DNA of 64,000 nt, taken from assembly GCF_023502235.1 (NCBI RefSeq), contig NZ_JAMFLY010000001.1, positions 1,736,001-1,800,000 on the forward strand, given 5' to 3'. The DNA is from Flagellimonas myxillae. GTDB lineage: Bacteria; Bacteroidota; Bacteroidia; Flavobacteriales; Flavobacteriaceae. Below are positions 9,381 to 19,495 of the stretch, piece by piece (position 1 is the first letter of the stretch; every line of letters starts with the position of its first letter). The notes under the pieces were generated by a model. That model saw only the letters and a program-made list of their open reading frames with translations. It did no database searches and was not told the DNA's origin. A program made the translations under genes and the position numbers.

Positions 9381-10613
9381 TCATGCACTTTCTCTATCGC
9401 TGTTTAGTGTATTCTGTAGCTTGTTCATGTCATCTTGCAACTTCCTTTCCACGACATTCGCATAAATTTGTGTGGTAGAAAGCTTGGCGTGACCCAATAA
9501 TTTTGATACTGTGGCAATGGGCACTCCATTTGAGAGGGTAACTGTTGTGGCAAATGTATGTCTGGCCACATGGCAAGTTACCTTAAAATCTATACTGCAA
9601 AGAGTAGCAATTTCCTTTAAATAGGCATTCATTTTTTGATTGGAACAAACGGGAAGTAACCTATTGGAATTCTCAAAACAATCATATTTATCCAAGATAG
9701 CTTTTGCCTTATCCAAAATTGGGATTTTAACGGGCTGGGCACTTTTTTCTCGGTACAGGAATAACCACATGTTACCATCAATTCCCATAACTATGTTTTC
9801 ATCTGTAAGCATCTTTACATCAATATAGGCTAATCCTGTATAACAACAGAATACGAATACATCTCGGACCCTAACGAGTTTTGAATCATTTAATTCTATA
9901 TTTTCAAAGGCCTCCAATTGGTTTTTGGTTAGGAAACCACTTTTGTACTTGGTATAACTCAGCTGGTATTTTTCAAAAGGGTGCTTTACTATCCAATCCA
10001 ATTTCTCTGCAAATCCCATAAGTTTATTGAGCCGTTCGATATGCTTCATAATCCCATTATTTTTTAAGGGTTTGGCCTTATCTAAATGGTTCTCGGGATT
10101 TCTTAGAAACAACTCAAAATCCACTATGAAGCTATATTGTATGTACGTCAGTGGTATGTCTGAGGCTTTGAATTTTTTAGCTAAAAAGTGTTCTAAATAC
10201 TTTTTGGTGGAACCGTAATTCTTTAAAGTCCCAGGAGCTAATTTGAACTGGTTTTTATCGTAGTGGTAATTGTACAAGCCAAATAACGTTTCATTATTAT
10301 GGTCCGTTCCCAAATACCTTGCCTTGACCGATTGTGCCGTAACGAACCTTCCCTCTTTTTTTAATTGTTTGTAACAGTCCGCAAGTTCTGTGTAAATGGT
10401 ATCTAAATCTTGGTTTAAGGCACGTGCTTCTACCGTTCTACCTTCGGCCCGACTCATTTTTCGATTCCAAGAATCCATGGGAAATTGTATTCCTAAACTA
10501 ATTTCCGCCCGTTTACCATCGACCGTTATTCGAGCATAAATCGGGGCGATGCCCCGCTTCTTTTTGGCAATTTTCTGCCAAAACAAAATGGTGAATGTTT
10601 TTGAAGTCCTCAT
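9381..10613 (-). CDS. Tyrosine recombinase/integrase, CTnDOT (Bacteroidota ICE) type
   Basis: 410 residues: arm-type DNA-binding domain (about 1-90, 'GIAPIYARITVDGKRAEISLG'), SAM-like core-binding domain (105-205) and catalytic domain (225-400). Catalytic residues visible are His348, Arg351 (CHVARH), His375 (LLGHAKLSTTQ) and the nucleophile Tyr384 (IYANV). The position that is Arg I in most family members ('TGLR') is Ala262 in 'CYTGLAYIDV'; IntDOT of CTnDOT also lacks this Arg. The gene reads away from tRNA-Pro, whose 3' end is 240 bp upstream, the standard layout for an element integrated in a tRNA gene. It would catalyse integration and excision of the element that extends beyond the left edge of the window. 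Repeated motifs immediately upstream are likely its arm sites and may make it autoregulated. Confidence 0.93.
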   Translation of the reverse strand: MRTSKTFTILFWQKIAKKKRGIAPIYARITVDGKRAEISLGIQFPMDSWNRKMSRAEGRTVEARALNQDLDTIYTELADCYKQLKKEGRFVTAQSVKARYLGTDHNNETLFGLYNYHYDKNQFKLAPGTLKNYGSTKKYLEHFLAKKFKASDIPLTYIQYSFIVDFELFLRNPENHLDKAKPLKNNGIMKHIERLNKLMGFAEKLDWIVKHPFEKYQLSYTKYKSGFLTKNQLEAFENIELNDSKLVRVRDVFVFCCYTGLAYIDVKMLTDENIVMGIDGNMWLFLYREKSAQPVKIPILDKAKAILDKYDCFENSNRLLPVCSNQKMNAYLKEIATLCSIDFKVTCHVARHTFATTVTLSNGVPIATVSKLLGHAKLSTTQIYANVVERKLQDDMNKLQNTLNSDRESA

Positions 10614-10625
10614 ATCTTTCGTTTT

Positions 10626-10741
10626 AGGTAACCGAATAGGTAACCGATTAAAATCCGTAAACGAAAGTCAAATCACGTTGAAAGCCTTGCTCTCATTGAA
10701 AAGTTACAAAAAAAAGAGGTAACCGATTAGGTAACCGAATA
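10626..10741. repeat. Two pairs of 12-13-bp repeats (putative integrase arm sites)
   Basis: The motif AGGTAACCGAWTA occurs four times: 10626-10638, 10638-10650, 10717-10729 and 10729-10741. Each pair is head-to-tail and abutting. The first pair reads AAT-type then ATT-type, the second ATT-type then AAT-type, with 66 bp between pairs. Their place between the integrase start and the tRNA attachment site is where arm-type sites of CTnDOT-like elements lie. The motif core GGTAACC is itself a palindrome. Confidence 0.6.
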
Positions 10742-10849
10742 GGTCACTTTTTTAATAAAAAAATAGCTAACCAAATGATATCAAAAAAAATTAAATTCTT
10801 GATAATCATAAAGTTAGCTATTCTATGACCTCGAATAAAATGAGGTTCG

Positions 10850-10870
10850 TCGGGGTGGCAGGATTCGAAC
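10850..10870. other. Predicted attachment junction in tRNA-Pro 3' end
   Basis: The integrase and its arm-like repeats face the 3' end of tRNA-Pro. Elements of this class usually use the T-arm/acceptor 3' part of the tRNA as core site and leave a copy at the far end. The second copy would lie outside this window to the left, so the exact core cannot be set here. Confidence 0.4.
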
Positions 10871-10924
10871 CTGCGACCTCCTGCTCCCAAAGCAGGCGCG
10901 ATAACCGGGCTACGCTACACCCCG
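10850..10924 (-). tRNA. tRNA-Pro (anticodon TGG)
   Basis: On the minus strand the gene starts CGGGGTGTAGCGTAGCCCGG and closes with CACCCCG plus discriminator A (10850). The acceptor stem is a perfect 7 bp, the anticodon arm reads CCTGC-TTTGGGA-GCAGG with TGG as anticodon, and the T-arm carries GGTTCGAATCC. No CCA is encoded. tRNA-Ser lies upstream on the same strand. The gene doubles as the probable integration target of the element to its left. Confidence 0.96.
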
Positions 10925-11259
10925 TGAACAGCTTTCGCTGCAATTTTCAAAAAACAATTTCCAAAACCCAACTACCTATAATCAGTAGACCGGTTCCGGG
11001 CGGAGTTTATCCTCGCATGTAATGCGGGGGCTACACCCCGTAAACAGCTTTCGCTGTAATTTTCAAAAAACAATTTCCAAAACCCAACTACCTAATCAGT
11101 AGACCGGTTCCGGGCGGAGTTTATCCTCGCATGAAATGCGGGGACTACACCCCGTGAACAGCTTTCGCTGCAATTTTCAAAAAACAATTTCCAAAACCCA
11201 AATCATCTATGACTAATAGATTGGTTTTGGGTAGAGTCCATCTTCAAATAAATTTGAAA
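10915..11259. repeat. Three tandem 114-116-bp repeats carrying the tRNA-Pro 5' end
   Basis: Copies begin with CTACACCCCG at 10915, 11031 and 11145 (periods 116 and 114). Those ten bases are the complement of the first ten bases of tRNA-Pro; copy 1 joins the intact tRNA. Each unit then has AACAGCTTTCGCTG (short hairpin), an A/T stretch, a CCAAAACCCAA block and, in copies 1 and 2, a hairpin CCTCGCAT..ATGCGGGG. Copies 1 and 2 are nearly identical; copy 3, next to tRNA-Ser, keeps its first 56 bp or so and then diverges, largely by C-to-T changes. The array fills the space between tRNA-Ser and tRNA-Pro and has no coding content. Confidence 0.9.
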
Positions 11260-11294
11260 ACTTTAACTCCAATATTTCCATGTAAAAGAAATAG

Positions 11295-11378
11295 CGGAGA
11301 GACCGGGACTCGAACCCGGGCAGCACTTACGCGCTGACAGATTAGCAATCTGCTCCGTTACCACTCCGGCACCTCTCC
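11295..11378 (-). tRNA. tRNA-Ser (anticodon GCT)
   Basis: Minus-strand gene starting GGAGAGGTGCCGGAGTGG and ending GTCTCTCC plus discriminator G. The acceptor stem pairs with one G-T at the base of the stem; the anticodon arm is CAGAT-TGCTAA-TCTG-like with GCT; a long variable arm (AGCGCGTAAGTGCT) follows, and the T-arm is CCGGGTTCGAGTCCCGG. Class II structure fits serine. Confidence 0.95.
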
Positions 11379-11530
11379 TAAACATTTTTATTATGAACAT
11401 GCGCTCTAAAAACGCCAACCTGTCCAACACAGAGTACCATGTCATTCAAGCGGGTGCAAATGTACCTCTTCATCTGAAAGAACGCAACTATTTTTTTATT
11501 TTTTTGAAGTAGTTATGGAAGTTTAGGAGC

Positions 11531-13567
11531 TTACTCCGGGTACTCCACCCGTAAGTGGTAAATATTGGTAAGTTTTTGCTTTAAAACCTTCTTCACCATT
11601 TCTATTTCTTTCAGGGTGATGTTCGCATTTAAAAATTGATTGGCCTGCATTTGCCCTTTTACAATTTTTTCCACAAACTCATCAATCATCATAAAAGTGG
11701 GGTTCTTTAAACTTTTGGAGGCTGCTTCAACGGCATCGGACATCATTAAAATTGCCGTTTCCTTCGAAAATGGGATGGGTCCAGGGTACCTAAAATCCTG
11801 CTCTACTACATTTTCCTCAATCTCTTGTTGCTTCTTAAAAAAGTAAAATACCAAAGTGGTTCCGTGATGGGTCCTCAAAAAGTCTATCACCCTATCTGGA
11901 ACCTTATTTTTTCTTGCAATCTCTATCCCCTTGATAACGTGGTCGACTATAATCTTTGCACTCTCCTTAGGTGGTAAATCATCATGCGGATTAACATTCG
12001 TAATCTGATTTTCCGTAAAAAAGGTCGGGTTCTCCATTTTACCAATATCATGATACAAGGCCCCCACCCTAACCAACATGGCATTCGCGCCAATTTCATT
12101 GGCAGCCGCCTCGGCCAAATTGGCCACCTGAAGGGAGTGGTGGAAGGTTCCAGGTGCCTTATCGGAAAGTTCCTTAAGCAATTTTGAATTGGTATCTGAC
12201 AATTCCAAGAGGGACACATCGGAAATCAATCCGAAGATTTTCTCATAGATATAGATCAAGGGTTGCGCAAACAACGTAAGCAAACCATTCAGGATAAAAA
12301 TCCCGAACAAAACCCATTCTATGTTCTCCAGATTACCTTCATGGATAATATGGAAGGCAAAATACCCCAGGATATAGATAAGGGTAATCTGCCCCACCGA
12401 AATAAAGAGGTTGGCCCTTTTATACAATTCGGAGGCCGTGAGTATGGTCACAATACCAGCAATGGTCTGCAAAAAGATGTATTCAAAACTATTGGGAACA
12501 ACAAACCCCAAAATGAGTACGGTCAGCACGTGCACGAACAATCCCAATCTGGCGTCAAAGAAGTTCTTGAGCACCAAGGGCAATATACAAAGCGGTACTA
12601 CATATACGTAGTTTTCATTGTTTTTCACCATCAAAGTGGTTGCCAAAACCATCAGTAGAATATTGACGAAAATGAAGGTGACTTTGTTATTGTTCTTGAA
12701 AATCTCGCTTCGGTATCTTTTTAGAAAGAGAAAGAGCATAATAAGGACCAAAGCCACCAATATGGTGTATCCCAAGAGAATAAAATAATAGTTGTTGCCT
12801 CTCCAAAGTTCAGATTCGTATTCCTCCTTCAGGGAATCCAAAATTTTAAAATTCTCGGCCTCGACCACTTCACCCTTGGCAATGATCAACCGACCCTCGG
12901 AAACTTCTCCCCTTGTAAACGATATTTTAGAAAGTTCTTCCGCTAAAGCCCGTTCCGTGAATACCTCATCATAGCTAACGTTGGCTTCGATGGATTTACC
13001 AATAACATCTTCCAAGATTTCGTCCCCAACCAGGTTGACCGCACCTAGCAGTTCTGATGCCAAATCCATCGCCCGGTTTTTATTGAGAAATCCGCTGCTC
13101 ACCACAGCTCGGGCCTCATTGTTTTTGACGACCCTAACGCTGTTGGTCGCTGGTAACTCCTGAAAAACTCCAATATGGTATACGCTGTCCAATACACTGG
13201 ATGCCCAATTAAGCAGCGCGTTTTGCTGTCTTGTAGTTAGATTGTTTGTGCTGAAAGAACTTCGTATGTCGGTCTCCACATTTTGTTTGACCTGGTTCAG
13301 AATCGCAGCATCGAATGCATAATAATCCGTCTTGTTGTCCCGAAGGGACTGTTGTTCCGATGCAATCTCTTCCGCGGTCTTTTTGATGGAGAAATCAATG
13401 GGAGCGTAGAGATTTTCGTATTGCCAAGGTTTTGCTTTCTGAAATTCGTATTTGAACTTCCCTCCCTTCGGGAAAAAGAATACGATCAGGGCCACGGATA
13501 CCACATAAAGAAAATACTTGTAGGCCAGTGATTGATGCCTGTAAACGTTATCCAAAGTTTTTCCCAT
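11531..13567 (-). CDS. pgpH: 7TMR-HD membrane phosphodiesterase (PgpH-like)
   Basis: 678 residues: one N-terminal membrane helix (about 19-36), an extracytoplasmic 7TMR-HDED-type domain (about 50-265), a block of hydrophobic helices (about 270-475) and a cytosolic HD domain with His506-Asp507 in 'LYHDIGKMENP'. This architecture is that of PgpH, which hydrolyses cyclic di-AMP; the flavobacterial homologues are mostly annotated only as HDIG proteins. A TATTTTTG box on the minus strand (13592-13585) lies 18 bp before the start and may be the -7 element, with no clear -33 partner. Divergent from the thiolase gene. Confidence 0.88.
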   Translation of the reverse strand: MGKTLDNVYRHQSLAYKYFLYVVSVALIVFFFPKGGKFKYEFQKAKPWQYENLYAPIDFSIKKTAEEIASEQQSLRDNKTDYYAFDAAILNQVKQNVETDIRSSFSTNNLTTRQQNALLNWASSVLDSVYHIGVFQELPATNSVRVVKNNEARAVVSSGFLNKNRAMDLASELLGAVNLVGDEILEDVIGKSIEANVSYDEVFTERALAEELSKISFTRGEVSEGRLIIAKGEVVEAENFKILDSLKEEYESELWRGNNYYFILLGYTILVALVLIMLFLFLKRYRSEIFKNNNKVTFIFVNILLMVLATTLMVKNNENYVYVVPLCILPLVLKNFFDARLGLFVHVLTVLILGFVVPNSFEYIFLQTIAGIVTILTASELYKRANLFISVGQITLIYILGYFAFHIIHEGNLENIEWVLFGIFILNGLLTLFAQPLIYIYEKIFGLISDVSLLELSDTNSKLLKELSDKAPGTFHHSLQVANLAEAAANEIGANAMLVRVGALYHDIGKMENPTFFTENQITNVNPHDDLPPKESAKIIVDHVIKGIEIARKNKVPDRVIDFLRTHHGTTLVFYFFKKQQEIEENVVEQDFRYPGPIPFSKETAILMMSDAVEAASKSLKNPTFMMIDEFVEKIVKGQMQANQFLNANITLKEIEMVKKVLKQKLTNIYHLRVEYPE

Positions 13568-13650
13568 TCTCTGCGGTATTGCTTCAAAAATAGAAATAAT
13601 AAATAAGAACTTGGGAGAAGCCGGGGCTAGAGCTTTGCATTTAAATTTAG

Positions 13651-14853
<1,203 letters not shown>

Positions 14854-14873
14854 TTTCCCTAGTAGGCCTGCAC

Positions 14874-15623
14874 ATGCAATATGGAATCTGCCATCTTAGC
14901 ATTGTTCCCATAAGAACAAATCCTGATGACACCACTGAAATGGTATCACAACTGCTCTATGGGGAGCATTTTAAGGTGCTGGAAATCCGGAAAAAATGGA
15001 GTAGGATTCGAGTTGCTTATGACAGTTACGAGGGTTGGGTTTCCAATAACCAATTTTGCTGGATTTCAGAGGAAGACCACCAAAAATTGGAAGGGAGCAA
15101 ACCAGATTTGGCATCGGACATTGTTTCCCATATTTGCACTTCGGATGGTATGCTTCTTCCAGTGCTTTTGGGTTCCGTAATTTCTATTACAGATATCCTA
15201 CAGCATACTTTCGAAGGACAGCTCGTAAACGGACAACAGTCCAAGGCCAATTTGGTGGAAACTGCACTACTATATTTGAATACTCCGTATCAGTGGGGAG
15301 GAAAATCGCCTTTTGGGATAGATTGTTCAGGTTTAACCCAAATGGTCTATAAAATCAACGGGTACTCGCTCAAAAGGGATGCGGAAGAACAATCCGGGCA
15401 AGGAGAGCCCTTAAGTTTTATCGAGGAAAGTGAACCAGGTGATTTGGCCTTTTTTGATAACAACGAAGGGGTAATCGATCATGTTGGAATTATTTTGAAG
15501 GACAATTATATCATCCATGCCCATGGACATGTCCGAATAGATCGTTTGGATCATACCGGGATATTCAACACCGAGGAAAAATTATATACCCACAAACTAC
15601 GGGTCATAAAGAAGATTATATAA
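14874..15623 (+). CDS. SH3-domain NlpC/P60 cysteine peptidase
   Basis: 249 residues from the ATG at 14874; the longer frame from 14805 would overlap the thiolase and add an unlike N-terminus. Two bacterial SH3-like modules lie in the first 125 residues ('VSQLLYGEHFKVLEIRKKWSRIR' and a second weaker one). The C-terminal NlpC/P60 domain has the nucleophile in GIDCSGLTQMVYK, the His in VIDHVGIIL and a third polar residue in IIHAHGHVRI. The family cleaves peptide cross-links of peptidoglycan (gamma-D-Glu-diamino acid bonds). No signal peptide is visible, as in other flavobacterial C40 peptidases of this type. Confidence 0.9.
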   Translation: MQYGICHLSIVPIRTNPDDTTEMVSQLLYGEHFKVLEIRKKWSRIRVAYDSYEGWVSNNQFCWISEEDHQKLEGSKPDLASDIVSHICTSDGMLLPVLLGSVISITDILQHTFEGQLVNGQQSKANLVETALLYLNTPYQWGGKSPFGIDCSGLTQMVYKINGYSLKRDAEEQSGQGEPLSFIEESEPGDLAFFDNNEGVIDHVGIILKDNYIIHAHGHVRIDRLDHTGIFNTEEKLYTHKLRVIKKII

Positions 15624-15653
15624 AAAAAGCCTCGATGTTATCGAGGCTTTTTT
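15623..15653. terminator. Bidirectional intrinsic terminator
   Basis: GCCTCGAT (15629-15636), loop GTT, ATCGAGGC (15640-15647), flanked by an A-run on the left and T-run on the right. It serves both the NlpC/P60 gene and the convergent TPR gene. Confidence 0.93.
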
Positions 15654-15672
15654 CTTGAGATTTTAGTTATTC

Positions 15673-16935
15673 CTATTCTCCCAATAGTTTTTTAACGCGC
15701 ATAAAGTTCTCGGTATCCCCAAGTGCTCCATAGATGTTCTTCAACTGTGTAAGAACACTTTGGTTATCGGGATTGTTTTGCAACGCATCCTCCAAAATTT
15801 TAGCCCCTTCCAGGAAAAGGTCATCCTTCTGTTGCTTAAGCTCATCATATCTGGCAATATCCGCCCTGGAGCTTCCCAATGCGTTCATTTCATCAATTAG
15901 TCCGTTACCTTCGTTCACATAAGTAGTGGAAAGGTTCAAGAGAGCATTGATATACCCAGGATCCACGGCTAAAGCCTTTTTATAGGAGGCACGTGCTTCC
16001 TCAAGGTTACCCTGCTCCATGTTGATTACCCCAATATTGTATAACAAATCGGCGTTGTCAGGAGCCATCGAAGAAGCTTCGGACATTAATTCCTTGAATT
16101 TGTCCTTATCGCCCATGGCGTAGTAAAGGTTTGCCTCTCCAAGTACCAAGTTTACATCATCCGAATTCTCTGCTCTTGCATCTGAGTAAGCGGCCAAAGC
16201 CTTGTCATTGTCACCCAATTGTTGGTAAATAAGGGCTACATTTTTAACAATCTCGGCTCTTTTGGATGGTGTTTTTTCATCCTTGGGATCCTTGTGGGTA
16301 CCTGCCTTTACATAAAGGTTACGGGTAGTTTCATCCATGGTCTCCACTTCACCAGTCTGTACATTTACAGCGGTAAATGTGGTACCACTTCCATCGTATC
16401 CAATTTCCTTGAGTTCATTATAATGGGATAATGCTTTTTCGTAGTGGTTACCATTCACCGCGCTACTAGCCGCATAGTACAAGTAAATCGTGTCTGTCGG
16501 GCTCAATTTAAAGCTTAGGTACAACTTATCGGCTGCGGATTCAAAATCCTTATTTCCATTGTCTTCTACCGCGGCATTAACCAAATCAGCGGTAATTTGC
16601 GCCAAACTTTGGGTGGCTACGGTGGTATACTTTTCCTTTCCGCTGGCTTCCTCAACTGAAACCACCTTTCTAAAGGCATCTATTGCAGTTTGAAATGCCT
16701 CATCATCTCCTTTTTTGGCCAAGTCGGAATAAATATTTCCCTTAACCGCATAATACTGGGCTTGGAGTCTTGGGTCGGCACTGTCAATAAGTGATGCCGC
16801 ACCTTCCAAAGCCGATTTTGCCCCATCGGTATCCCCAACTTTAAGGGCCTTTTCTGCTGCTTTGATCTCGTTCTTCTGCGAGAAACCTATTGCCGAAACC
16901 CCAAGGGCAATTAATATTAAAACTTTAGTTTTCAT
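15673..16935 (-). CDS. Secreted tetratricopeptide-repeat protein
   Basis: 420 residues with a signal peptide (MKTKVLILIALGVSAIGFSQ, cleavage near 19-20) and several TPR units, clearest at about 215-330 ('NVALIYQQLGDNDKALAAYSDA', 'LLYNIGVINMEQGNLEEARA'), typical of periplasmic scaffold proteins. It starts 28 nt after gyrA ends and is probably cotranscribed with it, an arrangement I recall as common in flavobacteria. No catalytic domain. Substrate or partner unknown. Confidence 0.85.
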   Translation of the reverse strand: MKTKVLILIALGVSAIGFSQKNEIKAAEKALKVGDTDGAKSALEGAASLIDSADPRLQAQYYAVKGNIYSDLAKKGDDEAFQTAIDAFRKVVSVEEASGKEKYTTVATQSLAQITADLVNAAVEDNGNKDFESAADKLYLSFKLSPTDTIYLYYAASSAVNGNHYEKALSHYNELKEIGYDGSGTTFTAVNVQTGEVETMDETTRNLYVKAGTHKDPKDEKTPSKRAEIVKNVALIYQQLGDNDKALAAYSDARAENSDDVNLVLGEANLYYAMGDKDKFKELMSEASSMAPDNADLLYNIGVINMEQGNLEEARASYKKALAVDPGYINALLNLSTTYVNEGNGLIDEMNALGSSRADIARYDELKQQKDDLFLEGAKILEDALQNNPDNQSVLTQLKNIYGALGDTENFMRVKKLLGE

Positions 16936-16963
16936 TTTTAATTCAATTATTAGTGTTTATTGA

Positions 16964-19495
16964 TTACTCTTTATTATCCTCGGTATTGTTATCAATTGCT
17001 GTGCCATCTTCTCCATTTACCTCAATATCAAGTATATCGGCTTCATCCATGGCGTCCTCATCCTTCATTACCTTAGCTACCGCGGCGATAGAATCATTGC
17101 CTTTTAGGTTGATTAGTCTTACCCCTTGGGTGGCCCTTCCCATTACTCTAAGATCCTCCACACTCATGCGAATGGCAATCCCAGATTTATTAATGATCAT
17201 CAAATCATCTGTATCGGAAACATTTTTAATGGCCACCAAACCGCCGGTCTTATCCGTTATGGAAATGGTTTTTACACCTTTACCTCCACGGTTGGTAATC
17301 CTATAATCATCGATGGTTGATCGCTTTCCATATCCATTTTCTGAAACAACAAGGATGTCATCTTCAAAATTATGGACCGAGACCATTCCTATAACCTCAT
17401 CATCATCGTTGGCCAATCGTATTCCTCTAACTCCTGCGGCATTCCTACCCATAGGGCGAGTCTTGCTTTCTTCAAACCGGATGGCTTTTCCTGACTTCAA
17501 ACCTAAGAAAATTTGACTGGTTCCCGTGGTCAGTTTTGCTTCCAGTAGCTCATCTTCATCCCTAATGGTAATCGCATTGATACCATTCTGACGAGGTCTT
17601 GAATATTGCTCCAAGGAAGTTTTCTTGACCGTACCTTTTTTCGTGGCCATGATCACGTAATGGGTGTTTACATAATCTTCGTCCTTTAGATCTTGGGTAC
17701 AGATAAAGGCTTTCACCTTGTCCTCCTGCTCAATATTGATCAAGTTTTGGATGGCCCTACCCTTGGAAGTCCTACTACCTTCAGGGATTTCATAGACCCT
17801 CATCCAGAAACATTTTCCTTTTTGGGTAAAGAACAACATATATTGGTGGTTGGTTCCCACGAACAGGTGCTCTAAGAAATCCTCATTTCGGGTGGAGGAC
17901 GCTTTCTGCCCCACTCCCCCTCTATTTTGTGTCTTATATTCGGTAAGCGGGGTCCTTTTGATATAACCAGCATGGGAAATGGTAATCACCACTTGCTCAT
18001 CGGGAATCATATCCTCAATGCTCAAGTCACCTCCCGCGAAGTTAATCTCAGATCTTCGCTCATCCCCATATTTCTCCTTTACCTCAAGAAGTTCTTCCTT
18101 GATAATATCCATTCTTCGCTCCTTCTTGTCAAGAATGTCCTTCAAGTCTTCAATGGTCTTTAACAACGCATCATACTCTTCGCGAAGCTTGTCTTGTTCA
18201 AGACCGGTAAGCTGTCGCAAACGCATCTCAACGATGGCCTTCGCTTGAACTTCGGTAAGCTTGAAGCGTTCCATTAAGCTGCTTCTGGCCTCATCGACAT
18301 TGGAAGAACCTCGGATAATGGCAATTACTTCGTCAATATTGTCCGAAGCAATGATCAATCCTTCAAGAATATGGGCCCTGTCTTCCGCCTTTTTCAGCTC
18401 AAACTTGGTCCTACGGACAACCACTTCATGTCTGTGGTCCACAAAATGACCAATGATCTCCTTTAAGTTCAGCAATTTTGGTCTTCCTTTGACCAAGGCA
18501 ATATTGTTCACACTAAAGGAAGACTGGAGCGCCGTGTACTTGTATAACATGTTCAGCACAATGTTCGGAATCGCATCACGCTTCAGGATATATACAATAC
18601 GCATCCCTTTTCTATCCGATTCATCCCGGATGGTCGAGATGCCCTCTATCTTTTTATCATTGACCAAGTCGGCGGTTTTCTTGATCATATCTGCCTTATT
18701 GACCTGATAAGGAATTTCGGTAACGATTATGCACTCTCGGCCTTGTACCTCTTCAAAAGTGGCTTTTGCACGCATTACAACGCGCCCCCTACCGGTATGG
18801 AAGGCCTCCTTAACCCCATCGTAACCATAGATGATTCCCCCTGTTGGAAAATCAGGTGCCTTTATATGGGTAATGAGTTCATCAATTTCTATATCCTTAT
18901 TGTCGATATACGCCACAGTACCGTCCACCACCTCAGAAAGGTTGTGCGGAGGCATATTTGTGGCCATACCTACGGCAATACCAGAAGCTCCGTTGACCAA
19001 CAAGTTTGGAATACGGGCTGGAAGTACGGTAGGCTCTTTTAGAGAGTCATCAAAATTCAGCTGATGGTCTACGGTATCCTTATCGATATCTGCCAACATA
19101 TCGTCGGCAATCTTACGCATCCGTGCCTCGGTATAACGCATTGCTGCAGGGCTATCGCCATCTACGGAACCAAAGTTACCCTGTCCATCGATCAACATAT
19201 ACCTAAGGCTCCATTCCTGGGCCATCCGTACCATGGTGTCATAAACGGAGGTATCCCCGTGAGGGTGGTACTTACCAAGAACCTCACCCACAATACGTGC
19301 CGATTTCTTATGTGCACTGGTAGATCTTACCCCAAGTTCGTGCATTCCAAAAAGTACTCTTCTATGAACAGGCTTAAGTCCGTCCCTGACATCCGGCAGG
19401 GCACGTGACACAATGACCGACATTGAATAATCAATGTAGGCAGATTTCATCTCATCCTCAATGTTGATAGGAATTAACTTTTCTCCTTCCGCCAT
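16964..19495 (-). CDS. gyrA: DNA gyrase subunit A
   Basis: 843 residues, complete. Breakage-reunion domain with catalytic Tyr121 in AMRYTEARM, preceded by the QRDR segment YHPHGDTSVYD (Thr82 and Asp86 at the positions of E. coli Ser83 and Asp87). The C-terminal beta-pinwheel shows repeated 'G.G.RT..Y.I..RGGKGVKT'-type blades and ends in an acidic tail. It introduces negative supercoils together with GyrB. Topoisomerase IV ParC is excluded by the N-terminal sequence and the GyrA-box-like QNRGGVGQ. Divergent from clpC across a 261-bp gap in which I see no full consensus promoter. Confidence 0.97.
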   Translation of the reverse strand: MAEGEKLIPINIEDEMKSAYIDYSMSVIVSRALPDVRDGLKPVHRRVLFGMHELGVRSTSAHKKSARIVGEVLGKYHPHGDTSVYDTMVRMAQEWSLRYMLIDGQGNFGSVDGDSPAAMRYTEARMRKIADDMLADIDKDTVDHQLNFDDSLKEPTVLPARIPNLLVNGASGIAVGMATNMPPHNLSEVVDGTVAYIDNKDIEIDELITHIKAPDFPTGGIIYGYDGVKEAFHTGRGRVVMRAKATFEEVQGRECIIVTEIPYQVNKADMIKKTADLVNDKKIEGISTIRDESDRKGMRIVYILKRDAIPNIVLNMLYKYTALQSSFSVNNIALVKGRPKLLNLKEIIGHFVDHRHEVVVRRTKFELKKAEDRAHILEGLIIASDNIDEVIAIIRGSSNVDEARSSLMERFKLTEVQAKAIVEMRLRQLTGLEQDKLREEYDALLKTIEDLKDILDKKERRMDIIKEELLEVKEKYGDERRSEINFAGGDLSIEDMIPDEQVVITISHAGYIKRTPLTEYKTQNRGGVGQKASSTRNEDFLEHLFVGTNHQYMLFFTQKGKCFWMRVYEIPEGSRTSKGRAIQNLINIEQEDKVKAFICTQDLKDEDYVNTHYVIMATKKGTVKKTSLEQYSRPRQNGINAITIRDEDELLEAKLTTGTSQIFLGLKSGKAIRFEESKTRPMGRNAAGVRGIRLANDDDEVIGMVSVHNFEDDILVVSENGYGKRSTIDDYRITNRGGKGVKTISITDKTGGLVAIKNVSDTDDLMIINKSGIAIRMSVEDLRVMGRATQGVRLINLKGNDSIAAVAKVMKDEDAMDEADILDIEVNGEDGTAIDNNTEDNKE

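Noticed and set aside
10825..11022. Open frame of 65 codons over tRNA-Pro
   Set aside because: It overlaps the tRNA and the tandem repeat; no coding signal.
11031..11160. Extra tRNA genes in the repeat copies
   Set aside because: Only the first ten bases of tRNA-Pro are present; no anticodon or T-arm.
10915..11259. CRISPR array
   Set aside because: Units of 114-116 bp abut without spacers and contain a tRNA 5' end; no cas genes nearby.
11263..11445. Open frame over tRNA-Ser
   Set aside because: It covers the tRNA-Ser gene and is a chance frame.
12263..12658. 131-codon plus-strand frame opposite pgpH
   Set aside because: Shadow frame in a conserved membrane-protein gene; composition follows the opposite strand.
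16964..19495. Quinolone-resistance mutation at GyrA Thr82
   Set aside because: Thr at the Ser83 position is natural in several wild-type gyrases and Asp86 is intact.
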